Position numbers and translations under genes: made by a program. From Medicago truncatula (Eukaryota; Streptophyta; Magnoliopsida; Fabales; Fabaceae), in NCBI RefSeq assembly GCF_003473485.1, contig NC_053045.1:4490501-4554500 (forward strand): a stretch of 64,000 bases of DNA, read 5' to 3'. Every line of letters starts with the position of its first letter. Position 1 is the first letter of the stretch. The notes under the pieces are model-generated. The model had not been told where the DNA came from. It made no database searches and saw only the letters and a program-made list of their open reading frames with translations. Shown in pieces: positions 48,901 to 62,339 of the stretch.

Positions 48901-49431
48901 AACTGTGGATTACATGATCTTCATCTAACAATTATGATACATTGACTGCATGAGTGCATGTTTTCCTTGAAGGCATGATTTGAATCCATTTCATTGTGCG
49001 CGAATCATTTATGTTGATAGAAAGCCGTAACTGTTTCACCCCATGTCATCTATTGACATTGGTGTTGCCAATTTTGAAGAACCAATAATGTAAAATGATT
49101 TAATATAGGTAGTATTACAACAATAAGAAAGAATCAACAACTTGGTTCAAGTCTGCAAAAGAGACTCGTCTGTTACATCAACACTTTGATTCAACTTATT
49201 CAAGGTTACAACATGATTTCCAAAGGGACTTTGGGTACATATGTATGACAAACAATGCATACATACATAATAAAATTATTGTAATGTGTGTCAATCACTA
49301 TGATTTGGTATAATACTCACCAAAAATATATGCTTGCTTCAAAAGCATGTTTCACAGTGTTTCAGCTGACATTATGATATGAATCGATAATAACATCTGC
49401 AAGGTATTCACATTTGGCCAGTGACTCTCTT

Positions 49432-49585
49432 AACAGTTTTTATCCTTCCAGCCATCATTTCCATTTCTGCTTTCCATTCATCAAAGAGAGCTGGAGTCCC
49501 AACAATATTAGCAACAATCCTAGCCCCGTGAACAGGTGGATTAGAGTACATTGGTCGAGCAAGCCTTTTCAATTGGCTCTTTACC
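49432..49585 (-). pseudogene. Exon fragment of a mitochondrial-type aspartate aminotransferase
   Basis: On the minus strand an AG acceptor at 49587-49586 is followed by [19 protein letters not shown] and then [20 protein letters not shown], closely matching one internal exon of plant mitochondrial aspartate aminotransferase (the RPMYS-PP-HGA region near the PLP site). The match stops after [10 protein letters not shown]; no other exon of the roughly 430-aa enzyme is visible on either side. It is a captured or leftover exon, not a gene. It ends only about 100 bases from the left junction of duplication copy B. Confidence 0.8.
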
Positions 49586-52239
49586 CTGAAATACATAGTA
49601 ATCATCAAGTCGTTGAGTGTTAACCAAGACAAAACTTTTACTATAGCATACATTGCATTGGTCAAGTTGAATCAAAGATGTCTTCCTTCTTAAACCAACA
49701 ATGAAGTCATTTCAAAACATAACCTCCTCATTTCATTGCAATTCATTTTCATAGAATTCTCTTTCCATAATTTATTTATATCACCATCACAGTCCCAAAC
49801 CCATAACACTCAAGCCAATTTTGTTTTGTTTTTCGAAAAACAAATGTTGCATTGTTTAATAAATTCACCTTTCATTTGAGGAATGCTATCCCCCTGCCAA
49901 TTCTGCTCCACTTTGTGTCGTGTTTATAAAGAATTTGCTACACTAGCAATTGTAGGGAAGAAAATTGATAGATTGATTGTTTTGGGTTTGTTGGGTAAAA
50001 TTTATAAATTTGTAGTATCTCACTCGTTAATTAAAATTAATGGTGTCATATGCATATATCAATCAAATACAAACATAATTTTTATTTCTCAAATTTAAAT
50101 TCAATTGAAATTACTATAAAATAAAATTCATATTTAATTTGCAATATCGAAGTATTGTTTGATCAACTTTATTATGGTACTAATCTACAATATAGTAAAA
50201 ATTTGAATCTCTTTCTATATAATACAGGTGGTTTATATATCAGTATCATTATTTTCTCAATCATCATTAATGCTAGACTAAATATGTTAATTCAAGTGTT
50301 TGCTCTAATCAAAGGATACCTTTAAGTCAAACATAAGACACCTCGGCTCGGATAAATATTTCTATTCACAATATCACTCCTACATTTTATATTTTTGGTA
50401 GAATATCACATTGAATGCTAGAGGAATTACATTCAAATTCAAACTATATGAAATTGATGGAGAGTAATTAAAATAATTGAGTATTATATTTTAATGGTGT
50501 TGGTCAAACGTATGAAGGCAATTGAATATGAAGGGATTCGTCATTGATCTCTCAAATAATTCTTTCAAATATCACTATTCAGTGTAATTCAGATTCAAAT
50601 ATTTCAAATCTTATTCAACAGTGACAATCAATGATTTAAATAGTCAAGCATTCAATATAAAAATGAATTTTATTTTTGTTCAAATGAAAATGTGCACGAA
50701 AACAAAAAGTCACAACTTCTAATTTTTGTCCTCTTAAAAATCTCCACCTCTTTATATGACATACACAAATAAATAAATAACAGTAAAGACTAAAGTATTA
50801 ACGTTTGTAACTTATGAGTTTGTTGAAAGAGTTGAAAATTTCTTGATAATTAATTTACCAAATAACATAAAAAAAACAAAAAAAAAACTAAGAAATAATT
50901 CATAATAATATTCGAGCCTACAATAGGTTAGATCATTATATTAATTAAGAGGAACCACACAAGTGAGATTCGAACTATATATTCAACTAAAGTTTTAAGA
51001 CATTAGGTATATTTGTAATCTCATTTATATGTTGTTCAACATCTACTTTTACATCAATTGTGAAACTTTAACGCACATGTGACACAATTATCTTATCTCT
51101 CTTAAGTGTGAGACTCTAGGCGTAAGTGATACAAAGACATAAGCATAAAAAGTCATACATAGATACAACATGCTAAAAAAGCGTGTTGGTGGTGGTTAAT
51201 ACAAGAATGTTTGCGTTCCCTTCTTTCATGAAAAGAGAGAGGAAATTCAAAAAAGGCAGAAGATGAAAAATTAATATTAACATGAAATAAATGATAACGA
51301 AAAAAAAGTGGGGTTTGCTCGTGAGAGTATAGAGAATAAAGTGAGTTTTTGGTAAAATTATTTGTTTGTTTAAGGCCCTGTTTGGGAGATTGGAGAGGAA
51401 AGTATGGATTAGTTTGATGAGATGAGATTAGAGGGAAAAAAGAGAGAAGTCTCATCATAACATTAACACTTTGAGAGAGGTGTGGAGGGTACATTAGGTT
51501 TGATCATCACATTTGGCTAAGAGTATCCACTCAAATGAGATTGATATCACATATTCACTTAAAATGTCTAATAATTGTCACAATCAAATCACACCAAAGA
51601 TTAAAAGTGAAGGAATTAAAAATAATGAAGGTTGAATAAAAAAATAGTATCAAAGTGAAGGACATATAAAAACTAAAATTTAAGATAAAATAATTAGGAA
51701 AATGACATCCAAAAGTAGAAAATAAAAAACAGATCATTATAATGTTTGGACTTCCATGGAGTCTAAACTGAGTTGTATAATCACATTAGGTTGAGAGCAA
51801 CTACTCAAGTGAGAATGACATCATATCTACATCAAAATCCAAAAGAGATTAGGTATATAGGTCAACATACTTATATGTTTCTCACCATCTACTCTTTGGA
51901 TTCAATATGAAACTTGAACTCATATAGGACATGTTAACATCTCTCTCTCTCATGTGTTAGAATCTTTACATCTATGATCTGGTAAAATAGTCAAATAAGA
52001 TCAAAGAAGGCATATCATGGTAAAAAAAAAAAAAAAAAAAGAGTGTGTTGATGGTAATTTAAAGGAGGGAGGTTTATATTCATTTCATTCATCATAAGAG
52101 AGAAAATAAATTAGAAACATAAAGAAGATAAGAGGGAGATTTATGTTCATTTCTTTCACTGAAAACTTTATGACATTAGGTATACGAGTCATTTCTCTTA
52201 TATTTTCTCACCACCTACTATTTTAATATAATTATTTTA

Positions 52240-52553
52240 GGCTAAAATATGGTTTTAGCCCCTGCAAATATATCTCGTTTTGGTTTTAGTCCCTGTATAA
52301 AAAAAAATTGTTTTTGGTCCCTACAAAATTTTTTGTAGGGACCTTTTTTAAAAACAAAATATTTTGCAGGGACCAAAAACTACAAAATTGGTTCAGTTAT
52401 AATGTGCCACGTATGCAAATCATCACAAAAGTGGGGTCAGGTACTATTTTCAAAAACAAAATATTTTGCTGGGACCAAAAACAAAATTTCCTTATTACAA
52501 GGACTAAAACCAAAACGAGCCATATTTGCAGGGACTAAAATCATATTTTAGCC
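52240..52553. mobile_element. 314-bp MITE, 9-bp target duplication, copy B only
   Basis: Terminal inverted repeats GGCTAAAATATGGTTTTAGC / TTTTAGCC-type ends (GGCTAAAATATG against CATATTTTAGCC) with perfect ATTATTTTA on both sides (52231-52239, 52554-52562). Copy A has the uninterrupted site (AATTATTTTATAAAAAATTAG). The 9-bp duplication suggests a Mutator-like source. The interior holds further inverted phrases (GGGACCAAAAAC) and can fold on itself. Confidence 0.93.
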
Positions 52554-54444
52554 ATTATTTTATAAAAAATTAGACTCGATTAAAAAAATGTCGCACCATT
52601 TTAAAATTTCAAACAAGCATATATTTTTTTCAACTCAACAAAATGCTTCTAATTTTTTTTTCATTGTCATATTCCACCAATGAACTTGAAATAATGAAGG
52701 TTGAATAAAAAAAAAAACATGAAAGCGAGTGACATCCAATAACTAAAATTTAAGATGAAAAAAATTAAACAAATAACATCTAAAAATTAACAAAATAGTT
52801 CATCATAATTTTGGAACTTTCTAGGTATCCTACATCGAGTTTGATATCACATATTCACCCTAAATCTCAATATATTAGTTATACGGGTCATCTCATTTAT
52901 TTTTTGTTCATATTCTATTATTTCATCCAATATATAACTTTAATTCACACTTGATACATCAACATTTGTTAATCAATTGTGTAACTCTCCACGTCTGTAA
53001 TTATCTGATATAGTCGAGTAAGGTCAAACATAGACATAACATGTTCAAAAAGGTTGGTTCGCGGTGTTTCATGGAGAGAGATTTTTGTTCATTCCTTTCA
53101 AGAAAAGAAAGAAAGGATATTCGAAGAAAAAGAACATATATGAAAAGGGAATTTGAACATGAAAGAAGATAAGGGAAAAAACAAGACTTGTGCGTTTGTT
53201 TGTGAGAGTATAGGAAATAGTGTAAGTTGTCAGTAATTTTATGAGTTTGTTGAAAGAGTTTGAAATTTTTGCGTAATTATTTTACTAAAAAACATATTCA
53301 ATTAAAAAAAGCGCCACATAATTTTAAATGTGTAATAAACATATATTTTGTCAAATTAGTGTAACACATATGCAAATTTCCATTATCACTTGCTACCAAA
53401 AATAAAAAATGAATGAATTTAAAATAATAGAGGCTGAATGAACAAATTCATAGGAAAGAGAATGACATCCAAAATCTAAATTTAAAGATAAAAATTAAAC
53501 AAATTACATCCAAAAACTAAAATTAAATAAAAATAAGTTCATCATAATACTGTGACTTTCGGGGGATCCTACATTGAATTTGATTATCATATCAAACTAG
53601 GAGAATCACACAAGTAAGTTTGACACCACATCTTCACCATAAACCTTAAGGCATTAGGTGTATGGGTCATATCACTAAGTTTCTCAACATCCACTCTTGC
53701 ATTCAATATGGAATTTTAACTTACATGTGGCACATTAACATCTCTCTTTCAATTATGAGACTTTCTACTAGGCATAACAGCAAAATCTGTACCCGCGGTT
53801 ATCCGCCCGAATCAACCTCTATTTGGTGGGGTTCTCCGCTTTGACTGGGTTTGGATAATGGTTTAAGTTATCTCTGATTTCTCAACACAAGCACAAGTTG
53901 GGTAAGATGGATATAGGTACCCACGCGAAACACATACTCAAACTCATTTCAAATGTAGATAATTACTTTATTACCAATTGAGATTTTCCATGTTATAATA
54001 ATTGCCATTTAAATTTAAAGGAGCAACCAAATTATTCGGCCATGGAAATGTTAATGTTATCATATTGTTGAATAATATAGCATAGCATTGCCCGCAGGCC
54101 TTGACAAAACTTCTTTTTGTATTAAAAAAATGATTCACTGCAGGGATGAGAATCAGGTGGCAATACCCAAACCCATATGGGAAGGGGGTTATAGTCAATT
54201 TCTCATCCCCGTTGGATATGAGTAGGGTAACATGTAAGTATATTAGAGTCGTGGATCGAACAAGAAATGTAAAACCTTTGTCAATTGCACCTCATTGTCA
54301 TGCCTACTTTATGCATTCGAGATCAAGTCGGGCTATGATACCATCGTTAAACTTTGTGGAGTGGATCATCCTATTGAACATATACCAACTACACAAATGA
54401 GAATAATACTACATCTTCTTGCAATATTTTATAACGTAATTCTA

Positions 54445-54474
54445 ACCCGTGCTTGGCACGGGTGTCCATACTAG
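54445..54474 (+). mobile_element. Helitron 3' terminus in copy B
   Basis: A perfect 8-bp hairpin ACCCGTGC-TTG-GCACGGGT (54445-54463), TGTCCATA-type spacer, then CTAG (54471-54474) and T. This is a canonical Helitron end on the plus strand, of a different family from the large element at 27369 (different spacer and no GC hairpin pair). Upstream sequence from about 53780 (TACCCGCGGTTATCCGCCCG) may belong to it; the 5' end is not identified and there is no Rep coding sequence, so it is non-autonomous. Confidence 0.75.
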
Positions 54475-55556
54475 TTTTAACATATACGTTGGTGGTATGA
54501 ATATTATAGATCATGAATACACATTTATGGATGTCCATTTTCTTCTTAGCCTTCCACATTTCTTATAGTGTGATGTGGTTTATACTTCTTTTTACTATAT
54601 AAATTTATCAATGATAGCGGTCTACTAAATTGTTAGTCGTCTTTAATACATGAGCATTGACTTATACGTGTAACCTACAAATTTTAAGTCCTATAAATTG
54701 GACTTGCATTGTAAACGATACTTTGAAGTGTATGATACAAATAATATCTCGTTCTCACATTATCTTTTATATCTACACTTCTATGGCCTAAAATATCTTA
54801 TTAGAAAATGCTAACTAGTGTCTTTGAATATAGTAAAAAAATCTTGAAATTTGTATAATCTAATACTTAAAAGTGTAGGAAATATTGTTTTCAATATAAA
54901 ACTTATCTTTTTTTTTTGTCTTCTTAATTAGTGCTCTGAAGCATTAGTTATCATGATCATTTTATTATAATTTTGATTAATTTGATAATATTAAATGAGC
55001 ACAAAGCTATACCAGTCCATGCGAATGATGACAAAATTTCTTGAGCTGTGTTTGTTTCAAGTTTAAAAATGACATTCCCATGAAATCCTACATATGTATT
55101 TTTTATTTTTTTTAAATCTTTAACTTCCAATTCTTCCAAGAACGTCAACTTATTTGCAGAACATTTTTTCTTTAAAATACCATGAGTCAAATTTTCATAT
55201 TTTTATTTCCGGATAAGTTATTCCTAAATATAATTTGTGTCACCGAAACAAACACCTCCTTGAAGTTTATATTTACAATTCTCTACCATGTGAATGATGA
55301 CAAAAAATTCTTGAAGGTTATATTGTGAGACTACTTCTTCGATTCATTATATTTGGACCATTATAATTGATGATCTTGAATTTTGCATTTTATTTTCATG
55401 TAAATTTGTTATATAGTTATTTTCATGTAATTTATGATGTGATATGTTATATAGTTATTTCGTTCATCAAGTGTTTTTATTTTAACATGTTAATCTTTCA
55501 TATTTCTTGCATAGAAAGTTTATAGAGAATTTTTTATATTTGACAAAATTATCATC

Positions 55557-55784
55557 TTGTTGTCGATAAAAGTTAGTTCAGATTATAAGGAGTGGGTCAT
55601 ATCTCATAAAGATGCGAGTTCAATTTTCGTTGTTAGTATGATGACTTCTTTAGCATGTGATTTGTTAATACCTATGTCATCACTGGTTGAGCCATGTTCT
55701 GACTTGATGATCCTCCAAGGTTCAATTTATCTAGACTTTTTTTTACCATTGTTTATGAATATCGAAGAACTAAAAAAATATTAA
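55557..55784 (+). pseudogene. Decayed hAT-type transposase C-terminal fragment (copy B)
   Basis: Counterpart of 12290-12490 (KEWVISHKDASSIFVVSMM, then LACDLLIPMSSLVEPCSDL). Single copy here. The resemblance to the hAT-C dimerisation region is tentative. Confidence 0.4.
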
Positions 55785-57917
55785 AGTATCTCTAATGAAT
55801 TGTTCAATGACTAGATTTTTCTTAATCATTGTTTATGAATATCATCTCTGATGTGTTACTAAAGAACTAAAAAATTAATATTAAAAGTATATATGAGTGA
55901 TTGCTCAAGAAATGAGTTTTATTTTCTTCGTAATTGTTTGTGGATATCGTTAGTGATATAATTTTTGAAGAACTAAAATTTTAATATCAAATCATCACTA
56001 AAGAATAACTTAAAGAAAAAATCGATCATTGTTTATGAAGATCACTTTTGATTTAATTCTTGAACAACTTAAAGTTTAATATTAAAGTATCGTGTTAGAA
56101 TTTCCCGATGAATAGAATTTATCGTCATTGTTTGTGATCATCATTTATGAAGCGATTGGTTTCTTGATGAAATAGACGTTATTTATGTCTCTTACTTTTG
56201 CTCTTAAAGTAATAGAATTGAGTGTATTATTTCAAAGGTATTCTAAAAGATTATTCGTATTTGTAATGGAACAAAAAAATAATGGATGGTTGAAAGGGTG
56301 AAAGATCACGTTATTTGTTAAATTTTATTTATACAAATGGATCCGTATTATACTATTTATTTATATATTAAATGTTGTGCTTAACATAATTGATGCAGTA
56401 GAGATTATCACTCATGTGATGTGTGAAGGTGAAAATTCTATTGATATTAATTATAATTATGTTTAAGTTCTAAAATTTCAATTTGAAAAAATAAGAAGAA
56501 GAATTAAACTATGTTGTAGCCTGACGGTAAAAGGCATTTTGAAACCCACAATTTGCTTATATGAAGAGCTATAACTATGAAATCAAACTAAAATTATAGA
56601 TGAGTTAAGTGAATGTAGAATAGGCAATAATAATAAAATAACAACAAAGATTGATAAAAACTAGCAAAGTTATATAATTCTAAAAACAAACATTAAAAAG
56701 TAAAATTCAACGACTTTTATGCAAAGATCATTTGAAAAAACGATAAATATAAATACATTAAAAGACATGACAATGCAAAAATAATCTAAAAAAAAACACA
56801 TTGTTCTAAAGACTTAGAGGTTGGGAAAAAAATCTTATTCTCGATCAATGGAGGAGCTTTGAGAATCGTCATTTTGTTCAAATTTTCAATCAACCAATTG
56901 ATTGCGTTATAACATAGTGTGTTCATTTCATCTAAAACTTCTTACATGACTTTCTTGAGCATTTTCTTCCATGTTTCTTTACTAACTTTCAATGACTCGG
57001 CCACTGATCTCATAAGTTCATTATCTCATGTGTACCTACCCTTACAAGCACGAGTAAATTATACTTATTTTATTGAGAAACTTGGTTCCTCTAAATCAAT
57101 ATACATGTTGAAACATTATTCGTCTACATTGTTTATGTGTTTATGACATCATTTGCATCAACTCCATGTTCTAATTGAATTTCACTTGCTCTGTATTGAA
57201 CATATATCGACAATGTTATCCTAAAAGAAAACTTGGTTCCTTTAAATCAATATACATGTTGAAACCTTAAAGGTCATGATAAAACACAGGGCATAAATTG
57301 CAGATGAAGAAATTGGGGTTGAAGATAAAGAAGAAAAAACAGAGGGATGAAGAAGGTATAGTTTTTAAATTTCAAATTATGATGTTTACGTTTTTTCAAT
57401 TTCACTCCTCTGCAATTTTGCGTTTTTGGTTTTGGTCCCTCAAATCTAGTCACTTATCATCTTTCATGCACATAAGTGTACTTTGCCAACTCAGCAAGTG
57501 ACACATGTGCCTCTGTTAGCCAACACAATTTTTTTTAACGGAACCTGATGTTAGGGACCAATTCCAAAAAGTTAAGAAGATATAAGGGCTATTTCACAAA
57601 AAAAAAAAGATATAGGGACTAAAACAAAAAACAGGCCAACTTACAAAGACCTTTTACATATTTGAATTTTAGTAAATATTGGAAGAGAAATTAAATTTTT
57701 AACATGGTTTCCAGAAGTGAATCGAAAAGTTATTACTCTATTGAATTGACTTGTGCGGTCAATTTGAGTGTAAAAAATAGAGGATGAAGATTACATGATG
57801 CAATGCATACACATAGTTATGGGAATTAGGTATATGAAGGGAGAAAATAGGGAACCATTTACATGTTACCGTTGGAAGAAGAATAGTATCGTGGATCTTC
57901 ATTTTTGGTGGGTTCAA

Positions 57918-57920
<3 letters not shown>

Positions 57921-57986
<66 letters not shown>

Positions 57987-58020
57987 GCGTGTGCGCGTGC
58001 GCGCGCCCACAAACACACAC
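57921..58020. repeat. (TC)15-(AC)n-(GC/GT)n compound microsatellite
   Basis: TC15 at 57921-57950, AC repeats at 57951-57979, then an alternating purine-pyrimidine run GCGTGTGCGCGTGCGCGCGC (57987-58006) and more AC. It lies in a segment found only in copy B. Long alternating GC/GT/AC tracts can adopt Z-form DNA. Confidence 0.95.
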
Positions 58021-59299
58021 ATCTAAACCATGTAATTACCTTGTTGCTATTTAAAACAACAGAACATGTACGTCAAACAAGGAAAAAGAAACATAGCATT
58101 CATATATATTATTCTTCTATCGTTAATGAAAACAGTATCAAGTATTGACATTAACTTGTGACAATTGATTCTAAACCCTAATTGATTAAAAATCGTGATG
58201 AATATTAAAGAAAACACATTTCACAATTACTCAGATTGTAATAAAATCTAGAAGATAAATTTTTAACATGGTCTGCACTACTTTTCTTGTGCCTTTAACT
58301 CTAAACCTACACCTTCTTTCTCAGTAACTCTCTCTAAACACTGTTTCAACTCGTTTCCTCCATACGATTCCTATAACTACCTAAAAATTTGGTTCAAATT
58401 CATTTCCTCGTACATGTCCTTTGCGACTCCCTTAAAATCTAGTTGCAACTCATCTCCCCAATCTTCTTCATCTGCAACTGCCTCAAAAATTTAGTTTTAT
58501 TATTTCCAATTCATCGTCTTCTTCTTCTTCCTTTTCATCCAACTCTCCCGTAAAATCAAGAGAATCTGACACTTTTTCCAAGTTTGAGCTTGATTCATAT
58601 TCTTCATCCGCAACTCTATCAAACTCAAGGAAATTTTCTACTATTCAGATTCATAATTTTCATATCTTTCCTTTGCCAGTTATCAAATTTTAGAGAATTT
58701 TATATTCTTTTCAACTTACCGTCTTCATCATTTTCCTTTTCAACTCTCACAAAATCCATAAAATCATCTACTTTTCAAATTCACAACTTTATTATCTTCA
58801 ATTAAACCTATCATAATAAATTTGGCTTTCACAATTCTTTCTCATTGTCTCAGAGTAGACACTCGTAACTATACAATGAGCATTTATTATGCTAAGCAAC
58901 TAATCAAACGAAATTCAAGTTCTATCATTAGTTACACAACTCGAGTTGAATTTTTCTAACCATCTTCTAAAAACCATCGAGGACAACATCGAACAAACAT
59001 TACTTAATTTTTGAAACCCAAAAATGACTCCTATTAAGCAAGCTTTTTAATTTGTCAAAACTATTTTCATTTTGACATCAAAATCTTGGCGATTGGGACA
59101 ATGACGCAGCTATTGAGGTACTAATTGGGACGCGTAGGGGTGTAATCAAAGAAAATATTAGGTGTAACTAGTAAAAATGTTAGGTATTGTATGTAACTGC
59201 GCTCTCTTCCTTCCGGCTCCGCTATTTCTCTCTCCTCCTTCTTTCATTTCATCTTTCTCAAATTAACAAAAAAAAAAAAAAAACCTCACTCATTTTCTC

Positions 59300-59752
59300 T
59301 TTCTCTCTCTAGGGTTTCGTCACGAACTCTACCAAATCCCAGGGTTCATCCTTTCCCTTTCGTGATCCAGAGATTCTCGATTCACCTCGTTTCTTCGTCA
59401 ATTCCATCAAGGTTTGTCAAATCGCAACTTCTATCTGCTTACACTTTTCTTGATTTTGAATTTTCATTTTGATTTTGCTTCCGTATAACGATTATCTGAA
59501 GTAGGAATCGATTATGTGAGTGAAATTGAAGTCAAATGTGATTTTCGTTCTTCATTTGTTCATCTGCATCAAAAAATTATCATTGTTTCGGTATTTAACG
59601 GTTTGAGAAAAATTAAGCATGAATCAGCTATTTTAATTGTGATTAATTTCATGATTGATTTAGCATTTTCTTGTTGTTGATGAAAAGTCTTAGCTGGTAG
59701 AATTTTGTTGAATTGTTTATTTATTAAGATTGATTGAACTTGTTTTGTGCAG
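59300..59752 (+). promoter_or_regulatory. 5'UTR exon and leader intron of the capping-enzyme gene
   Basis: A pyrimidine-rich start (CTCTTTCTCTCTCTAGGGTT) opens a leader exon ending ATCAAG at 59411. Intron 59412-59752 (GTTTGTC...TTTGTGCAG) follows, and the second exon starts at 59753. The upstream promoter, about 59180-59290, is shared with duplication copy A. Confidence 0.65.
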
Positions 59753-59846
59753 GGAAAAAAGATTTTGATGAATTAGTAGTTTTTGTGGATTTTTATTGTG
59801 GCTGCGTGTGAATGTTGTTGTTGTTCGATGCTTGATGATAGTTGCA

Positions 59847-61117
59847 ATGGATTTGAATGCATCTCCGGTACCGGAGGAAGATGAAGATATTTTTGAGGAG
59901 GAGGAGCCCGTACATGTTCAACAGTTTGTTGCACCTGAAGAACGTATAGAAAGTGGAGCTGATATAGCACGCCGGGTACTATTTCTTATTTTTCTCTTTT
60001 TTATCCCTTCTGGCTTCATGGCAGTGTCAGTTTACGCTGGTTACGCTGAAGCACAAACACGATACTGATACTGAAACATTCACACCAACTAATTTTGAAA
60101 AAAAAAAAAAAGAGAGTCATAATTCAGTGTAATCACATGTGTTGGTGTCATGTCATTGTCGGACACCTAGACACTTCTATCACAAGTGTAGGCGCTATGG
60201 TGCTCTGGAATAGGAGTAATATGATGGTAGTTTCTTATTTTTTTAGTTTGGATCAGTAAGCGTGGGACTTGTGTTAATCTCACATGGCACATTATCAAAA
60301 TAGACCTTTTTTTAGAGGTGTGATAGGGATAGGATTTGAGTTCACACCTCATGATGTACAGGAACCTATGTAGAAGCTGTTTTGATACTTGCTTGAGATT
60401 TGATAGCACAAGTTTGTTTGTAGTTGAGCATTTATCTAAACTTCTAACCTGTTGTTTTAATGAGTGGATGATTAAAATTGTTTTGAATATCTCATTTCGC
60501 TGCAAGTGGCATTAAAAAAAAATAGGATTTATGATTAAAGGTGAATTCTATAAAAATTTATTGCATAGTTTTAAATGATGCGAGTCAAAAATTTTGATAT
60601 TGAATGTCAAGAATCAACTCACTCTCTTGTTCCCCCATCCCTTGAGTTACTGGTTTGGATCAGCACTTTTTGTGTTCATTATAGAGTTTAATCAAAATGC
60701 TGTAGAGAACACTGATTATTTTTTTGGGGGTTGCATAGAAATTAAATAAAACTAGACCATTGCTTAGTGTGTTGATTGAGATATTTCTTTTAAAAGTGCA
60801 AAAACAGGAAGAAAAAAAAAATTACAACCTCAAAATTAACCATTTGAAACAATGATTCTTTTTGGCTATCACATTATACACGGGTTTCTTAAGTAATTAG
60901 GGTTTCAAACTGTATATTACACTTACTTTTCTTTTTATTCACACAAGTCCTGAGTTATTGTATCTTTTTTAGGAGCGCGAGGAAAGAAAGAGACGCTTGA
61001 AAAGAGAACGTCCAGATGATAATAGACCTGTGCATCATTCACAGTCACCTCGATATGATCAACAACTATATCATGCAAAAAACCCTAAATCATATGATAC
61101 AAGCAGGCTTCCTCCGG
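59847..61117 (+). CDS. mRNA capping enzyme, N-terminal exons (partial)
   Basis: Two coding exons, 59847-59975 (43 codons) and 60973-61117 (48 codons plus one base), in phase. The protein opens MDLNASPVPEEDEDIFEEE, followed by an acidic region and then IARREREERKRRLKRERP and SYDTSRLPPG. This matches the start of plant bifunctional capping enzymes, whose next residues (WLDCPP.G) begin the cysteine-phosphatase-type RNA triphosphatase domain ahead of the guanylyltransferase. The enzyme adds the 5' cap to nuclear RNA polymerase II transcripts. The next exon is not found in the remaining 2.9 kb, so either the following intron runs beyond the window or the gene is cut off by inserted DNA. Only about 91 of some 600-680 expected residues are visible. 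Confidence 0.85.
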
Positions 61118-62339
61118 GTAAGGGTTTCTTTCCAATTTCCATGGTCTACTTGCTGCCAGTGATAATCAGCATTGTGATTGAAATAAGATATTTCTTAATA
61201 CAATCCTATCTCTATTTCAACCTATATTTGAAGTGGATTTATTATATATTGATGAAAACCGATGTTGTGCAATAAATTATGAAAAAGTAAGGAGCATTGT
61301 TGAAGAGTAACTTGAGCTGTTTGAGTTCTTTCATTAGAATAGTAACTGAAAAATTTAAACTTTACAAGGGTGCACGTGTAATACATCTTTAGTTAGGCAT
61401 TGACAACTAACTGAAACTAACCTTCTAACTACCCTGTTATTTTCCCTTAAACCTACCTAGGAACCATGTAGTTAACTGGTCATGTGATTAGAAGCACTAG
61501 ATACCAAAACCTATGATCCAACCAGTAAAGAATGAGCGATGCAATTTGTAAGATTGGCCTGCAGTAGAAAGTGATGATGCTGCATGAACTGCCTTGGACT
61601 GTCAGTGACAGATCCAAATAATATTTTTATGGAAATTTTTGATCAGCTTTAAGATTATGTGACATTCGGGATTTAGATTTTTATTTCGCTTGTTTTTTAT
61701 TTCACATTGATTAAGTGACTTATTTATTTTATTTTATTTTTTAAATTTTTTCTCAAGCTAAGTTAATTCATAATATTATCAAGCAAATTCTTAGTACATA
61801 TAGGAAAATATGAAAGCCACTACAAAGAGCATAATATATAATGCCAATGTTAAAGGACGAGCACCACCAAATTTTTTAATTGAACCAAATCTTTTAGTGT
61901 TTTATTATATTTATTATTTTATGTGCTTTTAGAGTAAACAATGTTACACTCTGAGTATTTATATAAAAAAATATATCAATATATAACTGATAAAGTACAT
62001 TTAAACATCTACAAATTATATTTTAGAATGTTGTATGATTTTTTCAATTTTGACACCATTAAATATTCTTGTCTAAAAGAAAACACCATCAAATATATGC
62101 GATCGAATAATCATTCAATAATGTATCTCTTATACTCTATTTGATTCTTCACAAATAAAATTATTCAATAACTTTTTTTGCGGGGTCAACACTTCATTTT
62201 TAATGGAGATAAACCTAAAGTTATTAAATAATTATTAGAAAAATAATATGCTAGTGGGGTAGGGCAGTTACCGCCAATACCAGATATGTAGATTTGTGCC
62301 TGTGGACTGTAGACACTATACACCTCAATATCAGACAAA

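Larger units (their letters stand above)
49690..59491 (+). repeat. Segmental duplication, copy B (partner 7088-16244)
   Basis: This is 9.8 kb collinear with copy A. Relative to A it lacks the SINE, the LINE and the internal tandem unit, so it shows the empty sites. It carries a private MITE (52240-52553), an additional repeat module (about 51130-51950), a private segment around 56697-56825 and another at about 57711-58060 with a microsatellite. Its right end runs into the intact promoter and first exon of the capping-enzyme gene, so B probably holds the original arrangement at that end. No intact gene lies inside. Confidence 0.92.
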
